36,457 bases of DNA from Calditrichota bacterium (GCA_013152225.1 JAADGR010000378.1:1-36457), one strand, 5' to 3'; numbered from the stretch's first letter, positions 1 to 8,441 are shown. Made by a program: numbers and translations. The notes: generated by a model from the sequence alone, not told the origin.

Positions 1-229
1 CGCAGAATCTGTGATTCCGAATAAAAGCACTTCCGGCGAACGGACAGAAACAGCGGTTCTTTTTTCACACGGCAAAGAAAAAGTGTCAGGCGTTTCGACT
101 GCAAATATTACCGCCGAGGATCGCGCAATTTCTGATCCTGTAAAAGCCGGTGTTTCGGATGCAAAAGCTGAGCATTCTCAAACGAAAGCGAATGCCAAAG
201 CCGCAGAATCTGTGATTCCGAACAAAAGA
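1..229 (+). repeat. Two copies of a 28-nt segment 201 nt apart inside fliK
   Basis: Bases 1-28 and 202-229 are the same apart from one substitution (T/C) and encode AESVIPNK in the same frame. The spacing is 67 codons. The sequences diverge directly after the shared segment. Because the first copy touches the window edge, more copies may lie upstream. It looks like a decayed internal duplication in the variable part of FliK. Confidence 0.6.
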
Positions 230-1066
230 ACTTTTGTTCCACAAGGTGATTCTGGCAGAAATGTGATACAGACGCATGCAAGCACAAGTCCTGCAATTCT
301 GAAGGCACATTTGCAAGGCGTTATCCGGCGGAGATGGGCTTTAAACAATACGGCAAATTCTCTCAATGGAATATCCGCTGCGGCAAAGAACAACAGTAAT
401 GCTCTAGTCAATGCGTCGAATCCTGCGTCCCATTATTCGCAGCAGTCAATGCAAAATAAAAAGGATGGATCGCAGAATCCGGGAACTTTACTTGACAAAA
501 CAATTCTTGCCAGGTTTGGAAAACATGCTGATAATGCCCTGCCTCCGATTTCATCATTTGATGGTTTTGGTGCAGGTCAGAAAATCACAGCAAATCCTGT
601 CAATTCGATTATGCAAAATACATCTGCACCGGCAACTGTTTCTGCCCTCAGTTACTGGATCGCCGATGGTGCAAAACTAATGATTTCCAGCAAAGAGTCT
701 TTTTTAAGCGTCAAGGCCGAGTCTGATGAATTAGGAAAGCTTGTCATTCAGATGGGACATGATAATAAAAAATTTGCTATTACCATCCACGTTCAGTCAG
801 AGCAGTCCAAAATGCTGTTGGAGAATTCTTTGCCCGAACTTAAACAGCAATTGGCGCAAAAAGATATGCTTTTATCTGACATTCGTGTTTTGATTAATGA
901 TAAACCGGAACGTCGTTTTTCCGGTGGTTCAAGGTCTAACGATAAAAAATGGCAGGAATCAAGAAAAAGGAAAACAGACTCCGGAGTGAGTCAATTGAAT
1001 GATAAAATGGCAATGGATATAAGACGAATTGAATCGCGTTGGTCGACGTATCAGGCTGTTGCATAA
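2..1066 (+). CDS. fliK: Flagellar hook-length control protein FliK, 5'-truncated by window edge
   Basis: FliK is the exported molecular ruler that sets hook length and switches export specificity through FlhB. The frame is open to the left edge, so the true start lies outside; the GTG at 11 is probably internal. The visible N-terminal two thirds is low-complexity, rich in Ser, Asn, Ala and Lys, as is usual for FliK. A compact domain at about nt 690-900 (FLSVKAESDELGKLVIQMG, then LPELKQQLAQKDMLLSDIRV) matches the FliK C-terminal substrate-switch domain. The last 40 residues are basic. flgD follows after 17 nt, the usual fliK-flgD order. The octapeptide AESVIPNK occurs at the window edge and again 67 codons later. 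Identification rests on the C-terminal domain and on context. Confidence 0.85.
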   Translation, partial: AESVIPNKSTSGERTETAVLFSHGKEKVSGVSTANITAEDRAISDPVKAGVSDAKAEHSQTKANAKAAESVIPNKRTFVPQGDSGRNVIQTHASTSPAILKAHLQGVIRRRWALNNTANSLNGISAAAKNNSNALVNASNPASHYSQQSMQNKKDGSQNPGTLLDKTILARFGKHADNALPPISSFDGFGAGQKITANPVNSIMQNTSAPATVSALSYWIADGAKLMISSKESFLSVKAESDELGKLVIQMGHDNKKFAITIHVQSEQSKMLLENSLPELKQQLAQKDMLLSDIRVLINDKPERRFSGGSRSNDKKWQESRKRKTDSGVSQLNDKMAMDIRRIESRWSTYQAVA

Positions 1067-1083
1067 ATGATGGAGTGTAGAGT

Positions 1084-1752
1084 ATGCAAGTTTCAAGTGT
1101 TGATAATAGTTCTGCTGCAAGTGCATTATCCGCTGCACCTGGGAATCAGGACCTCGATAAGGATGCATTTTTGCAATTGTTGGTAGTACAGCTTAAAAAC
1201 CAGGATCCGCTTAGCCCCATGGATAATACCGCGTTTGTAGCGCAATTAGCTCAATTCAGTTCTCTTGAACAACTATCCAACATGAATAGTAGTTTGCAGA
1301 GCAGTGCGCTTGTAACGCAATCCATGAACAATTCAGTCATGGCCGGATTGATCGGAAAGAATATCCGCGCAACCGACAATACCCTGAATCTGGAGGCGGG
1401 AAGTCCTGCCGGTTTCGCGTATCAAATTAAGCAAGGTGCGAATGTACAAGTGGAAGTTTATTCCAGTACCGGTGAGCGCATAAGAAAAATAAATTTTGGC
1501 TCGCAAGCAGAGGGGGTGCACAATGGTGTGTGGGATGGGAAAAACAATTCGGGACAGGACATGCCGGCAGGGAAATATTATTTTAGTATCTCCGCATCGG
1601 ATGCGGAGGGTAATTCTATACCAATAAGTCCGATAGTTGAAGGGAAAGTCACAGGCATACGTTTTGTCGATGGCAAAACATATATTATGCTTGGAAATAT
1701 CGAAATAGATCCGACAAACATAATTGATATATCTGAAATGAGCGGCATATAA
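1084..1752 (+). CDS. flgD: Flagellar hook capping protein FlgD
   Basis: FlgD caps the growing hook and promotes FlgE polymerisation, and leaves when the hook is complete. At 222 residues it has the normal length. The conserved N-terminal export and assembly region is clear (FLQLLVVQLKNQDPLSPMD at about residues 30-48, then FVAQLAQFSSLEQL). The C-terminal half (about residues 95-215) carries the FlgD Ig-like and tudor-like segments, including GVHNGVWDGKNNSGQDMPAG. The ATG at 1084 is preceded by a GGAGTGTAGAGT purine-rich stretch. It lies between fliK and the small flagellar-operon gene and is probably co-transcribed with flgE. Confidence 0.96.
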   Translation: MQVSSVDNSSAASALSAAPGNQDLDKDAFLQLLVVQLKNQDPLSPMDNTAFVAQLAQFSSLEQLSNMNSSLQSSALVTQSMNNSVMAGLIGKNIRATDNTLNLEAGSPAGFAYQIKQGANVQVEVYSSTGERIRKINFGSQAEGVHNGVWDGKNNSGQDMPAGKYYFSISASDAEGNSIPISPIVEGKVTGIRFVDGKTYIMLGNIEIDPTNIIDISEMSGI

Positions 1753-1776
1753 AATAATTGAGAGGAGGTGAGTTTC

Positions 1777-2169
1777 TTGGCAGAGAGTAGTGCAAGCGTT
1801 CACGGTATTAGGAGAGTGACAAGTGCAGAGCGTTTGAAACGTACACATTCGCCTGCCGAACTGAAGCAAAAAGTTAGTTTTGAAAAAATACTCGAAAGTA
1901 AAAAATCGGAACTGACAGAGATTAAGTTTTCGCAACATGCGCAAAATAGGCTGCGTGAGAGGAATATCACGATGAGTTCGAACGATTATATGCGCCTGAG
2001 AAATGCAATGCACAAGATATCGCAAAAAGGCGGGCGTGAGTCACTTGTTTTGATGGACAATCAGGCGTTTCTTGTGAGCGCGGAAAACAGGACTGTGATC
2101 ACTGCGATCGATGGTTCAAACATGCGCGAGAATGTTTTCACCAATATTGACAGTGCAATAATTATTTAA
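1777..2169 (+). CDS. Small flagellar operon protein (TIGR02530-type) between flgD and flgE
   Basis: A 130-residue protein of the family annotated only as flagellar operon protein, found between flgD and flgE in many bacteria; its molecular role is not established. The family-like block is in the second half: FSQHAQNRLRERNI, then GGRESLVLMDNQAFLVSAEN, then RTVITAID. The open frame runs from a GTG at 1768, but that codon is part of a strong Shine-Dalgarno (AGGAGGTG, 1763-1770). The TTG at 1777 sits 6 nt after it and is the better start. No signal peptide or membrane segment is seen. Family assignment is from memory of the conserved block. Confidence 0.82.
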   Translation: MAESSASVHGIRRVTSAERLKRTHSPAELKQKVSFEKILESKKSELTEIKFSQHAQNRLRERNITMSSNDYMRLRNAMHKISQKGGRESLVLMDNQAFLVSAENRTVITAIDGSNMRENVFTNIDSAIII

Positions 2170-2174
2170 TGAAC

Positions 2175-2225
2175 GGGCTGGACCCTGTTGGGAAGCCCAG
2201 TGCTGCCGACTGATTGACGCAGCAC
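2175..2225 (+). other. Two adjacent inverted repeats in the flgE leader
   Basis: GGGCT (2175-2179) can pair with AGCCC (2194-2198), with an inner CCC/GGG pairing. Directly after, GTGCTGC (2200-2206) is a perfect inverted repeat of GCAGCAC (2219-2225) with a 12-nt loop. No T-run follows, so this does not look like an intrinsic terminator. It probably forms an RNA structure 5' of the abundant flgE message. No known riboswitch core was recognised. Confidence 0.45.
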
Positions 2226-2253
2226 CGGAATACAAAAATAAGGAGAAAGAACT

Positions 2254-4230
2254 ATGTTACGATCATTATTTTCCGGGGTCTCTGGATTAAGAAATCATCA
2301 AATTCAGATGGACGTAATAGGAAACAATATCGCAAACGTAAACACTATTGGTTTTAAAGCAGGTAGGGTGACATTTCAGGAAAGTCTGTCCCAGGCCCTG
2401 CAAAACGGTCGCAAACCCAGTGGCAACATGGGCGGCATCAACCCGATGAATGTTGGACTTGGAATGACAGTCGCAAGCGTGGATCATTTGTTTACGCAGG
2501 GAAATCTGGAAAGAACCGGCAATCCCCTGGATTTGGCGATTCAGGGAAATGCATTTTTTGTACTCAATGATGGAAACAATGATTATTTTACCCGGGCCGG
2601 GAATTTTCAAATCGATGCCGCCGGCAATCTTGTTTTCGGCAATAGCGGTTATCATGTTCAGGGAAGAATGGCTGATTCAAACGGTGAAATTTCTTCTGCC
2701 GCGCAGGTTCAGGATGTTCGTTTGCCATTTGGACAGAAAGTAGCGGCAAAAGCAACTACACTTGTTAACTTTTCGGGAAATCTCAATTTCGACACTTTTC
2801 AAAGAGCACAAACTTTATCATCGTCTTATGCAACAAACGCCAAAGTCGTTGGCGGTGCTTTGACGGCGCCGTTGGATTTAACAACAGCGAATGAACTGAC
2901 TGTGACTATCGACGATGATGGCGGCAGTACCATAAGTGAGACTCTTACGCTTAATCCGACAACATACGGTACAGTGAGTGCGGTTGTTGCGGCCATTAAT
3001 CAGCAAATCCAGAGCAATCGTGCTTTGAACGGCGAAGTTATCGCTGAAGTCGTAAATGACGGAGGAAACGAAAAAGTCTCTATTCATACAACCGATAAAG
3101 GCGGTTCCACAACGACTCTGGCGCTCTCCGGTTCTGCCACGACGCCTCTTAGTTTAAGTACATCCGCGGTAACAGGAACGGTCGCTACAACGGCACTTAA
3201 AGACCTGAATTTTATCAGCGAGAATCTGAGTACAGGCGATGAAATTCGTATCAACGGTACCAATCACAATAGTGAGAGTATAAGTGGGACATACACCTAT
3301 ACAGATGGTGATACTGTCCAGGACCTTTTGGATAAAATGAAAGAAATTTTTAGTGACGCCTCTGTTTCGCTGGCCGCCGATGGTACTCTAAAAATCGAGG
3401 ATGCGATGGCCGGAGCTTCCAAAACAACCGTCAGTATGACTTTTTTTGATAAAGAGACATCTACAATTGCAATTATGCCGACATTTGACATCACCAAAGA
3501 TGGAAGAGATGCCGGCGAACATGAATCAAGTATTTCCGCTTATGATAGTAAGGGCGCTACTCATACTGTAACGCTCAAATTTACAAATAATTCGACGACG
3601 GATGAGCCGGATTTGTGGCGCTGGGAAGCAATTGTCGATAACGGAGAAATTGTACCGGACAGCGGGAATCGCGGTGTGGCCAAGTTTAATCCGAATGGAA
3701 GTCTCGCATATTTTCAGTCCGAAGATGGACTGCCGCTTACATTTGAACCCGGCAATGGTGCAACAACAATGAGCATCACTGTCGGTGCCGGAAAGGCAAA
3801 TTCATTCAGTGGTCTTACCCAATTGAAAAATCCTACGACCGCCGTTGTGACTGAACAGGATGGGTATGGTCTGGGTGATCTTTACGATATTTCTTTTGAT
3901 ACAACAGGAAAAGTAACAGGACATTTTACTAATGGTGTAAGTCAGGTCCTTGCCCAAGTGGCATTAGCAACTTTTTCAAATGAGGCCGGTCTGGCAGATG
4001 TGGGCGAGAATATGTTTACTGTTGGGGATAACAGCGGAATGGCGATTAAAGGATGGGCCGGTACAACGGTGCATGCAGATATTGCCGCTGGACACTTGGA
4101 GATGTCTAACGTTGATCTTGCCCAGGAATTCACAAACATGATCGTCGCACAGCGTGGTTTTCAGGCAAATGCTCGTGTCATTACAACGAGCGATACTTTG
4201 CTTGATGAAATTGTACGACTCAAGAGATAA
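2254..4230 (+). CDS. flgE: Flagellar hook protein FlgE (long form)
   Basis: FlgE polymerises into the universal-joint hook. The N-terminus (LFSGVSGLRNHQIQMDVIGN, NIANVNTIGFK) and the C-terminus (FTNMIVAQRGFQANARVITT, ending in DEIVRLKR) are the conserved rod/hook coiled-coil segments D0. At 658 residues it is longer than the roughly 400 residues of enteric FlgE. The excess lies in the middle (about residues 190-400). There, two stretches beginning NELTVTIDDDGG and GDEIRINGTNHNS look like beta-rich domains of the flagellin/hook IN type inserted between the core domains. AAGGAGAAAG at about 2240-2249 is a good Shine-Dalgarno for the ATG at 2254. Central domains of FlgE vary widely in length, so function should be standard. 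Confidence 0.96.
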   Translation: MLRSLFSGVSGLRNHQIQMDVIGNNIANVNTIGFKAGRVTFQESLSQALQNGRKPSGNMGGINPMNVGLGMTVASVDHLFTQGNLERTGNPLDLAIQGNAFFVLNDGNNDYFTRAGNFQIDAAGNLVFGNSGYHVQGRMADSNGEISSAAQVQDVRLPFGQKVAAKATTLVNFSGNLNFDTFQRAQTLSSSYATNAKVVGGALTAPLDLTTANELTVTIDDDGGSTISETLTLNPTTYGTVSAVVAAINQQIQSNRALNGEVIAEVVNDGGNEKVSIHTTDKGGSTTTLALSGSATTPLSLSTSAVTGTVATTALKDLNFISENLSTGDEIRINGTNHNSESISGTYTYTDGDTVQDLLDKMKEIFSDASVSLAADGTLKIEDAMAGASKTTVSMTFFDKETSTIAIMPTFDITKDGRDAGEHESSISAYDSKGATHTVTLKFTNNSTTDEPDLWRWEAIVDNGEIVPDSGNRGVAKFNPNGSLAYFQSEDGLPLTFEPGNGATTMSITVGAGKANSFSGLTQLKNPTTAVVTEQDGYGLGDLYDISFDTTGKVTGHFTNGVSQVLAQVALATFSNEAGLADVGENMFTVGDNSGMAIKGWAGTTVHADIAAGHLEMSNVDLAQEFTNMIVAQRGFQANARVITTSDTLLDEIVRLKR

Positions 4231-4233
4231 CTT

Positions 4234-4274
4234 AGACGCATGGCGGGCGGCATATTCGTCGTCCGTCATGGTCT
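4234..4274 (+). other. Long hairpin between flgE and motA
   Basis: CATGGCGGGC (4239-4248) pairs with GTCCGTCATG (4261-4270) over 10 positions including two G-U pairs, with a 12-nt loop. AGAC (4234-4237) and GTCT (4271-4274) extend the stem across one bulged base. No U-tract follows directly. It starts 4 nt after the flgE stop and may protect the 3' end of flgE mRNA or attenuate read-through into motA. Confidence 0.5.
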
Positions 4275-4339
4275 GCAGTTAAAAATGTAGAACAGATGAG
4301 TAAAGGTTAAATCTTTTTAGGGAGTGATTAATACAAAAA

Positions 4340-5113
4340 ATGGATATTGCGAGCTTAATTGGAATTATATCTGGTATAGGCCTCATTGGGTTTACAATAA
4401 TGTCGCGAAGTGGATGGCAATTTTTTTTCAGCTTGAATTCATTTTTCATTGTTATGGGGGGAACTATGGCAGCAATTTTAATCAATTATCCACTCAAAGA
4501 TGTTTTGAGTGTTTTTAAAATAGCCAGTAAGGTTTTTATGCACAAAGCAATTCCCATTCATGAGACAGTAGAATATTGGAATAAAATAGCGCAAAAAGCT
4601 CGTCAAAATGGTTTACTAGAGTTGGAAAATGAAATTGAAGGTGCAGATGAATTTACCAAAAAGGGCATTCAATTCCTGGTGGATCAGGTGGATAGTGACA
4701 TTATGAACGATATTCTTACTACGGAAATAATTTACATCCAGGAACGGCATAATCTGGGGCAAAAAATCTTTACATCTTTGGGAAATTATGCACCGGCATT
4801 TGGAATGGTAGGAACCCTGATTGGCCTGATCCAGATGTTGCAGAAATTAAACGACCCCAGCCAAATCGGTTCGGGCATGGGCACTGCTCTTATTACAACA
4901 TTTTATGGTGCTGTGATGGCAAACCTTCTCTTCCTTCCCATGGCAGGTAAGCTCAAAACTCGTTCAAAGCAAGAAGTGCAGGAGAAAGAACTGATAGTTC
5001 TTGCCATCAATTCCATTAAGGATGGAGACAATCCACGGTTGATGAGAGAAAAATTAGTGACATTTTTGTCTCCAAAACTCCGATTAGGAGACAAAACGGA
5101 AAATAAAAGATGA
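4340..5113 (+). CDS. motA: Flagellar motor stator protein MotA
   Basis: MotA forms the membrane pentamer of the stator and couples ion flow to torque on FliG. At 257 residues it has the normal length. The expected membrane segments are seen near residues 5-22, 30-50, 150-172 and 185-205. The conserved segment YAPAFGMVGTLIGLIQML contains the proline-glycine-rich third helix start. The cytoplasmic loop lies at about residues 55-145 and is charged. ATG 4340 is the first in-frame start. The GGAG at 4321-4324 lies 15 nt upstream, which is long. The last codons overlap motB (ATGA-type junction at 5110-5113), so the two subunits are probably made in coupled amounts. Confidence 0.95.
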   Translation: MDIASLIGIISGIGLIGFTIMSRSGWQFFFSLNSFFIVMGGTMAAILINYPLKDVLSVFKIASKVFMHKAIPIHETVEYWNKIAQKARQNGLLELENEIEGADEFTKKGIQFLVDQVDSDIMNDILTTEIIYIQERHNLGQKIFTSLGNYAPAFGMVGTLIGLIQMLQKLNDPSQIGSGMGTALITTFYGAVMANLLFLPMAGKLKTRSKQEVQEKELIVLAINSIKDGDNPRLMREKLVTFLSPKLRLGDKTENKR

Positions 5114-5928
5114 GTCGAAATTCCAGAAAAAATTCGTGTCAAGGCGATGACTGCGAGGAAATCGCTTCCTGGATTGTCAGTTATGGCGATCTGATGACAC
5201 TATTGCTTACATTTTTTATTCTGATTACTTCGTTTTCAACCATGGAACTAATAAAGTTTCGAAAGTTCATGGGAGCAATGCGTGGCGCAACAGGCGCTCT
5301 GTTAGAGCAAAACGGTTCGAGCGTTGTGCCAACCCATGTAACGCCATTTGGCTCGCCGGTGATGGTCCACGATGTTATGATGACAAGTGATGCTTTTAAC
5401 AAGCTAATAATTGAAGCTGATAAACACAATGGGAGCGGAAATGGGATCGCAATTGAACAATTGAAGGATGGCATTCGTTTCAGAATATCCAGTCCCTTCT
5501 TGTTCGAGTCGGGGCAGGCAATACTAAAGTCCAGGGCTTTTCACCTTCTTGATTTAATGGCTTTCATTATCAAAAGAACAAGCTGTAGCGTCATAATTGA
5601 AGGGCACACGGATGATGTTCCGATTCATACTGTTCGATTTCCTTCTAATTGGGAGCTTTCCACAGTCAGGGCCCTGAGTGTGCTCAAGTATTTTGCAAAT
5701 GTATGCGATGTTGATCCGCGAAAACTTGTTGCCATTGGGAGAGGAGAGTATAAACCGATTGCACCGAATGATACAGCAGCGCATCGCCGACAAAACAGGC
5801 GGGTGGAAATTTATCTCAATTGGGAAAATAAAAGCGGGAAAGAACTGCTCGAGGAAAGAAATAACAAGAATTTCGAGTCTTCCAAAAAGACAGATGGCAC
5901 TAAAAAAATAAAAATTACGAATCGATAA
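5110..5928 (+). CDS. motB: Flagellar motor stator protein MotB
   Basis: MotB anchors the stator to peptidoglycan and carries the ion-binding aspartate. The single transmembrane helix (about residues 20-42) reads SYGDLMTLLLTFFILITSF, with the essential Asp at about residue 27. The C-terminal half (about residues 145-250) is an OmpA-like peptidoglycan-binding domain: VIIEGHTDDVPI, FPSNWELSTVRA, GRGEYKPIAPNDT, RRQNRRVEIYL. The C-terminal tail is Lys/Asn-rich. The start overlaps the motA stop. The coupling ion (H+ or Na+) was not decided from the sequence. Confidence 0.95.
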   Translation: MSRNSRKNSCQGDDCEEIASWIVSYGDLMTLLLTFFILITSFSTMELIKFRKFMGAMRGATGALLEQNGSSVVPTHVTPFGSPVMVHDVMMTSDAFNKLIIEADKHNGSGNGIAIEQLKDGIRFRISSPFLFESGQAILKSRAFHLLDLMAFIIKRTSCSVIIEGHTDDVPIHTVRFPSNWELSTVRALSVLKYFANVCDVDPRKLVAIGRGEYKPIAPNDTAAHRRQNRRVEIYLNWENKSGKELLEERNNKNFESSKKTDGTKKIKITNR

Positions 5929-5999
5929 AAGCATTTTCTGAGTGAACCCTTGTGAATTAGCCAAGAGGGATTTTAAAGTTTACTTATAAAGGTTGCGGT

Positions 6000-6512
6000 A
6001 TGAAAAAACATGCAAGTAAAATAATTATTTTGGCAGGTATCATTCTTTTTCAGGTTGCTTTGGCATTTATCCTGATAAAAATATTGCTTCCCCAAACGAC
6101 TAGTGGAGAGAATGATTCAAAAAAAGAAGCTAAACAAGTGGTGAAAAAACAAACTTCAAAATCAAAAGATGGATCATTAGAGAAATCAGAATTATCTACA
6201 GCTATTCTTAAAAACTCGGCAATGATTAATATTGAGGATTTAGTGGTCAATCCCAATGGCTCTAAGGGTAAAAGATATTTGATCATATCCCTGTATATTT
6301 ACTTAACGGATAAAAGCTTGCAGGAAAAGCTTGATGTTGAAAAACCGGCGATTAAAGACGGATTAATATCATTGTTGTCGCAAAAACCCAGCGAGATTCT
6401 TAGTGATGTCAGCAACCAGGCAAGTTTACGCAAAGAAATCAAGCTCACTATAGAAAATATTTTGCAACATAAAGTGTTCAAGGTGTACCTGACAAAATAT
6501 GTGATGCAGTAA
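6000..6512 (+). CDS. fliL: Flagellar basal body-associated protein FliL
   Basis: FliL is a single-pass inner-membrane protein that rings the stator and supports torque under load. The 170-residue product has one N-terminal transmembrane helix (about residues 7-29), then a Lys/Ser-rich linker. The periplasmic domain has the typical MINIEDLVVNPNG and RYLIISLYIYLTDKSLQEKL segments and the end KVYLTKYVMQ. It lies between motB and fliM, the standard position. The start at 6000 follows AAAGGTTGCGGT, only a modest ribosome site. Confidence 0.93.
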   Translation: MKKHASKIIILAGIILFQVALAFILIKILLPQTTSGENDSKKEAKQVVKKQTSKSKDGSLEKSELSTAILKNSAMINIEDLVVNPNGSKGKRYLIISLYIYLTDKSLQEKLDVEKPAIKDGLISLLSQKPSEILSDVSNQASLRKEIKLTIENILQHKVFKVYLTKYVMQ

Positions 6513-6582
6513 ATTTTATTGCAAGCGCCAAAAAATGATCTGGGGTGCAAATAGGATTACCTGAAAGGTGAACAAAGCCAAG

Positions 6583-7524
6583 ATGCAGATTTCAGAAATG
6601 AATATGGAACAGAAGATCGGTAAGGAGACGGAGCAAGGGAAAATTCAGAAATATGATTTTCGTCGCACCAGAAGGCTGTCCAAAGACCAACGCGATGGAC
6701 TTGCAATTGTCTGTCAATCTTATTCAAAATTGCTGTACACTTATTTTGCAACACTTTTTCGTTTGTCGATTGAAGTGAATTTTGTTTCTATCGATGAGAT
6801 GAAGTATGGGGAATTTGTCGAGTCGCGTCCGGTTCCCGATTGTATATGGACTTTCCAAACAGGAAGGTCGGGCGATTTTGCTCTCATTAATATGCAAGCA
6901 GAAATGATATTAATTATTGTCGAGCGGTTATTTGGCGGCAGTGGCCGGACAAATGTTGCTGTGCGTCCCACAACCGAGATTGAAAAGAATATTATGCACC
7001 GCGTCATTGATCGAGTCTTAAAGATGTGGGATCAATCATGGCAAAATTTTATCGAAGTTGAATCGAAACAAAAAGCTTATGAAACCAAACCATTTCTTGT
7101 ACAAATGGTTTCGCCCACCGATGCAGTGGTCAATATTGTTTTTAATGTAAAAATATTCGATGTAGATTATCTTTTGAACATTTGTACACCGTTGACTGTT
7201 TTAGAGCCTCTCATTACTTCAATTTTGGAAAAATCCTCAAGCAAAAAAAGACCCAAAAAAGTCGATGAGAAAGAAATGCAGATCGTTAAATCGACTGTTT
7301 CCAAAGCGGGATTGCTTATTGCTGTCTATTTGGGGAAAATTAAAATGAGCTTGGGAGATTTTATGAGTTTGGAGGAAGGTGATGTTATTAGAACGGATCA
7401 GAATATTCACAAACCACTTTTGGCAATAGTTCAAAATAAACCAAAGTTCTGGGTGACACCGGGTCTTGCAAATAATCGTCGGGCTATTAGAATTGTACAA
7501 GCATGTCAAGATGAGGAGTTTTGA
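6583..7524 (+). CDS. fliM: Flagellar motor switch protein FliM
   Basis: FliM is the middle C-ring protein linking FliG to FliN. The central domain (about residues 20-230) shows the family blocks RLSKDQRDGLAIVCQSYSKL, SVDEMKYGEF-like (IDEMKYGEFVESRPVPD) and EMILIIVERLFGGSGRTNV. The C-terminal SpoA-type domain is at about 235-305. The frame is open from a GTG at 6568, but GAAAGGTGAAC at 6563-6573 reads as the ribosome site for the ATG at 6583. A stop codon at 6562-6564 excludes any upstream extension. The usual N-terminal CheY-binding motif (LSQxEIDALL) is missing; the first residues read MQISEMNMEQKIG, at best a degenerate version. Length (313 residues) is otherwise near normal. Confidence 0.94.
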   Translation: MQISEMNMEQKIGKETEQGKIQKYDFRRTRRLSKDQRDGLAIVCQSYSKLLYTYFATLFRLSIEVNFVSIDEMKYGEFVESRPVPDCIWTFQTGRSGDFALINMQAEMILIIVERLFGGSGRTNVAVRPTTEIEKNIMHRVIDRVLKMWDQSWQNFIEVESKQKAYETKPFLVQMVSPTDAVVNIVFNVKIFDVDYLLNICTPLTVLEPLITSILEKSSSKKRPKKVDEKEMQIVKSTVSKAGLLIAVYLGKIKMSLGDFMSLEEGDVIRTDQNIHKPLLAIVQNKPKFWVTPGLANNRRAIRIVQACQDEEF

Positions 7525-7525
7525 G

Positions 7526-8404
7526 TTGAATGAAAATACTTTATTAAAGAACATTGGTGAATTTAACACTGCTTTAAAAGACCGCAGTATCGATCTGCTG
7601 GGAAATATTCTTAACGCACCGATTACACTTGATATGAAAGAGACGAAGAATTCTTCTTTTGCTGAAATTCAAAATATCATCGGTGCTGAGGCCATCAGCG
7701 TAGAAATACCAGTGGATGACAACCCGCAAGGTATGGTATATCTTGCAAACGCAGAATTAATGCCGGAATTGGCACAATACTTACGCCGGGAGGGAGAGGG
7801 CACAGCACAAGTTCCGCAATCCATGCAATTAATCCTGGATGCCGCCGACCAGCTTTCGGCTCTCAAAAAGCAAATCATTAAAGAAAAGTATAAAAAAGAT
7901 GCAAATTTTGGAAATCCCAGTATTGTTTTGTGGCAGGGCAAGTCCGAAGAAATTTTTGAAAATGGTGTAGCAACTTATTTTTCGGGTTCAATCGGCGGAG
8001 ATAAAATATTCAATGTTGTCAGAATTATCCATACAAAAGTAGCGAATCATTTAATGGGGGGCACCCATGGGACAGAAAAGATGACGGTGCAAAAAAGCGA
8101 TTTTGAACAATTTTCTTCTGCGGATGTCGGCATTGCAAATGCCCATTCGATTGAATTTTTCAACGATCTGGAGTTGGAGATTTCCATCGAGTTGGGAAGA
8201 ACAACAATGGTTCTCAATGATATTTTAAAGTTAAGTAATGGCAGTGTCGTCGAGTTGGACAAGTTTGCCAGCGAATTTGTTGATGTTTATGTGAACAATA
8301 AAAAATTTGCCGAAGGTCAAGTTGTCGTTGTTGATCAGAATTTTGCCGTTCGAATAACGAATTTGATTTCTTCCGATGAAAAATTAGCCTCGGTTGTAAG
8401 CTAG
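7526..8404 (+). CDS. fliN: Flagellar motor switch protein FliN, FliY-like long form
   Basis: This is the outer C-ring switch component. The C-terminal 80 residues are a classic FliN SpoA domain (DLELEISIELGRTTMVLNDI, LSNGSVVELDKFASEFVDVY, VVVDQNFAVRITNLIS). The preceding roughly 200 residues resemble the CheC-like N-terminal half of FliY, so this is a FliY-type protein of 292 residues rather than a short FliN. Whether it has CheY-P phosphatase activity cannot be judged, because the phosphatase motif is not clear. TTG at 7526 is preceded by GAGGAG (7513-7518) at 7 nt and lies 1 nt after the fliM stop, so it is preferred over the ATG at 7511. Confidence 0.88.
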   Translation: MNENTLLKNIGEFNTALKDRSIDLLGNILNAPITLDMKETKNSSFAEIQNIIGAEAISVEIPVDDNPQGMVYLANAELMPELAQYLRREGEGTAQVPQSMQLILDAADQLSALKKQIIKEKYKKDANFGNPSIVLWQGKSEEIFENGVATYFSGSIGGDKIFNVVRIIHTKVANHLMGGTHGTEKMTVQKSDFEQFSSADVGIANAHSIEFFNDLELEISIELGRTTMVLNDILKLSNGSVVELDKFASEFVDVYVNNKKFAEGQVVVVDQNFAVRITNLISSDEKLASVVS

Positions 8405-8441
8405 GCTTTGGCTGAAGAATTTAATTTTGGTGAAAAGTTAT

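Noticed and set aside
1333-2025. Long minus-strand open frame (230 codons) across flgD and the next gene
   Set aside because: It lies opposite two clear flagellar genes, spans their junction and has a composition unlike a protein; it is a coding shadow.
2171-2253. flgE leader hairpins as a known riboswitch or intrinsic terminator
   Set aside because: No cyclic-di-GMP riboswitch core or other known aptamer sequence was recognised and no T-run follows the stems.
5974-6000. TAAAGTTT in front of fliL as a sigma-28 -35 element
   Set aside because: The expected -10 position reads TTGCGGTA, a poor match to GCCGATAA, and a start there would fall inside the fliL coding region.
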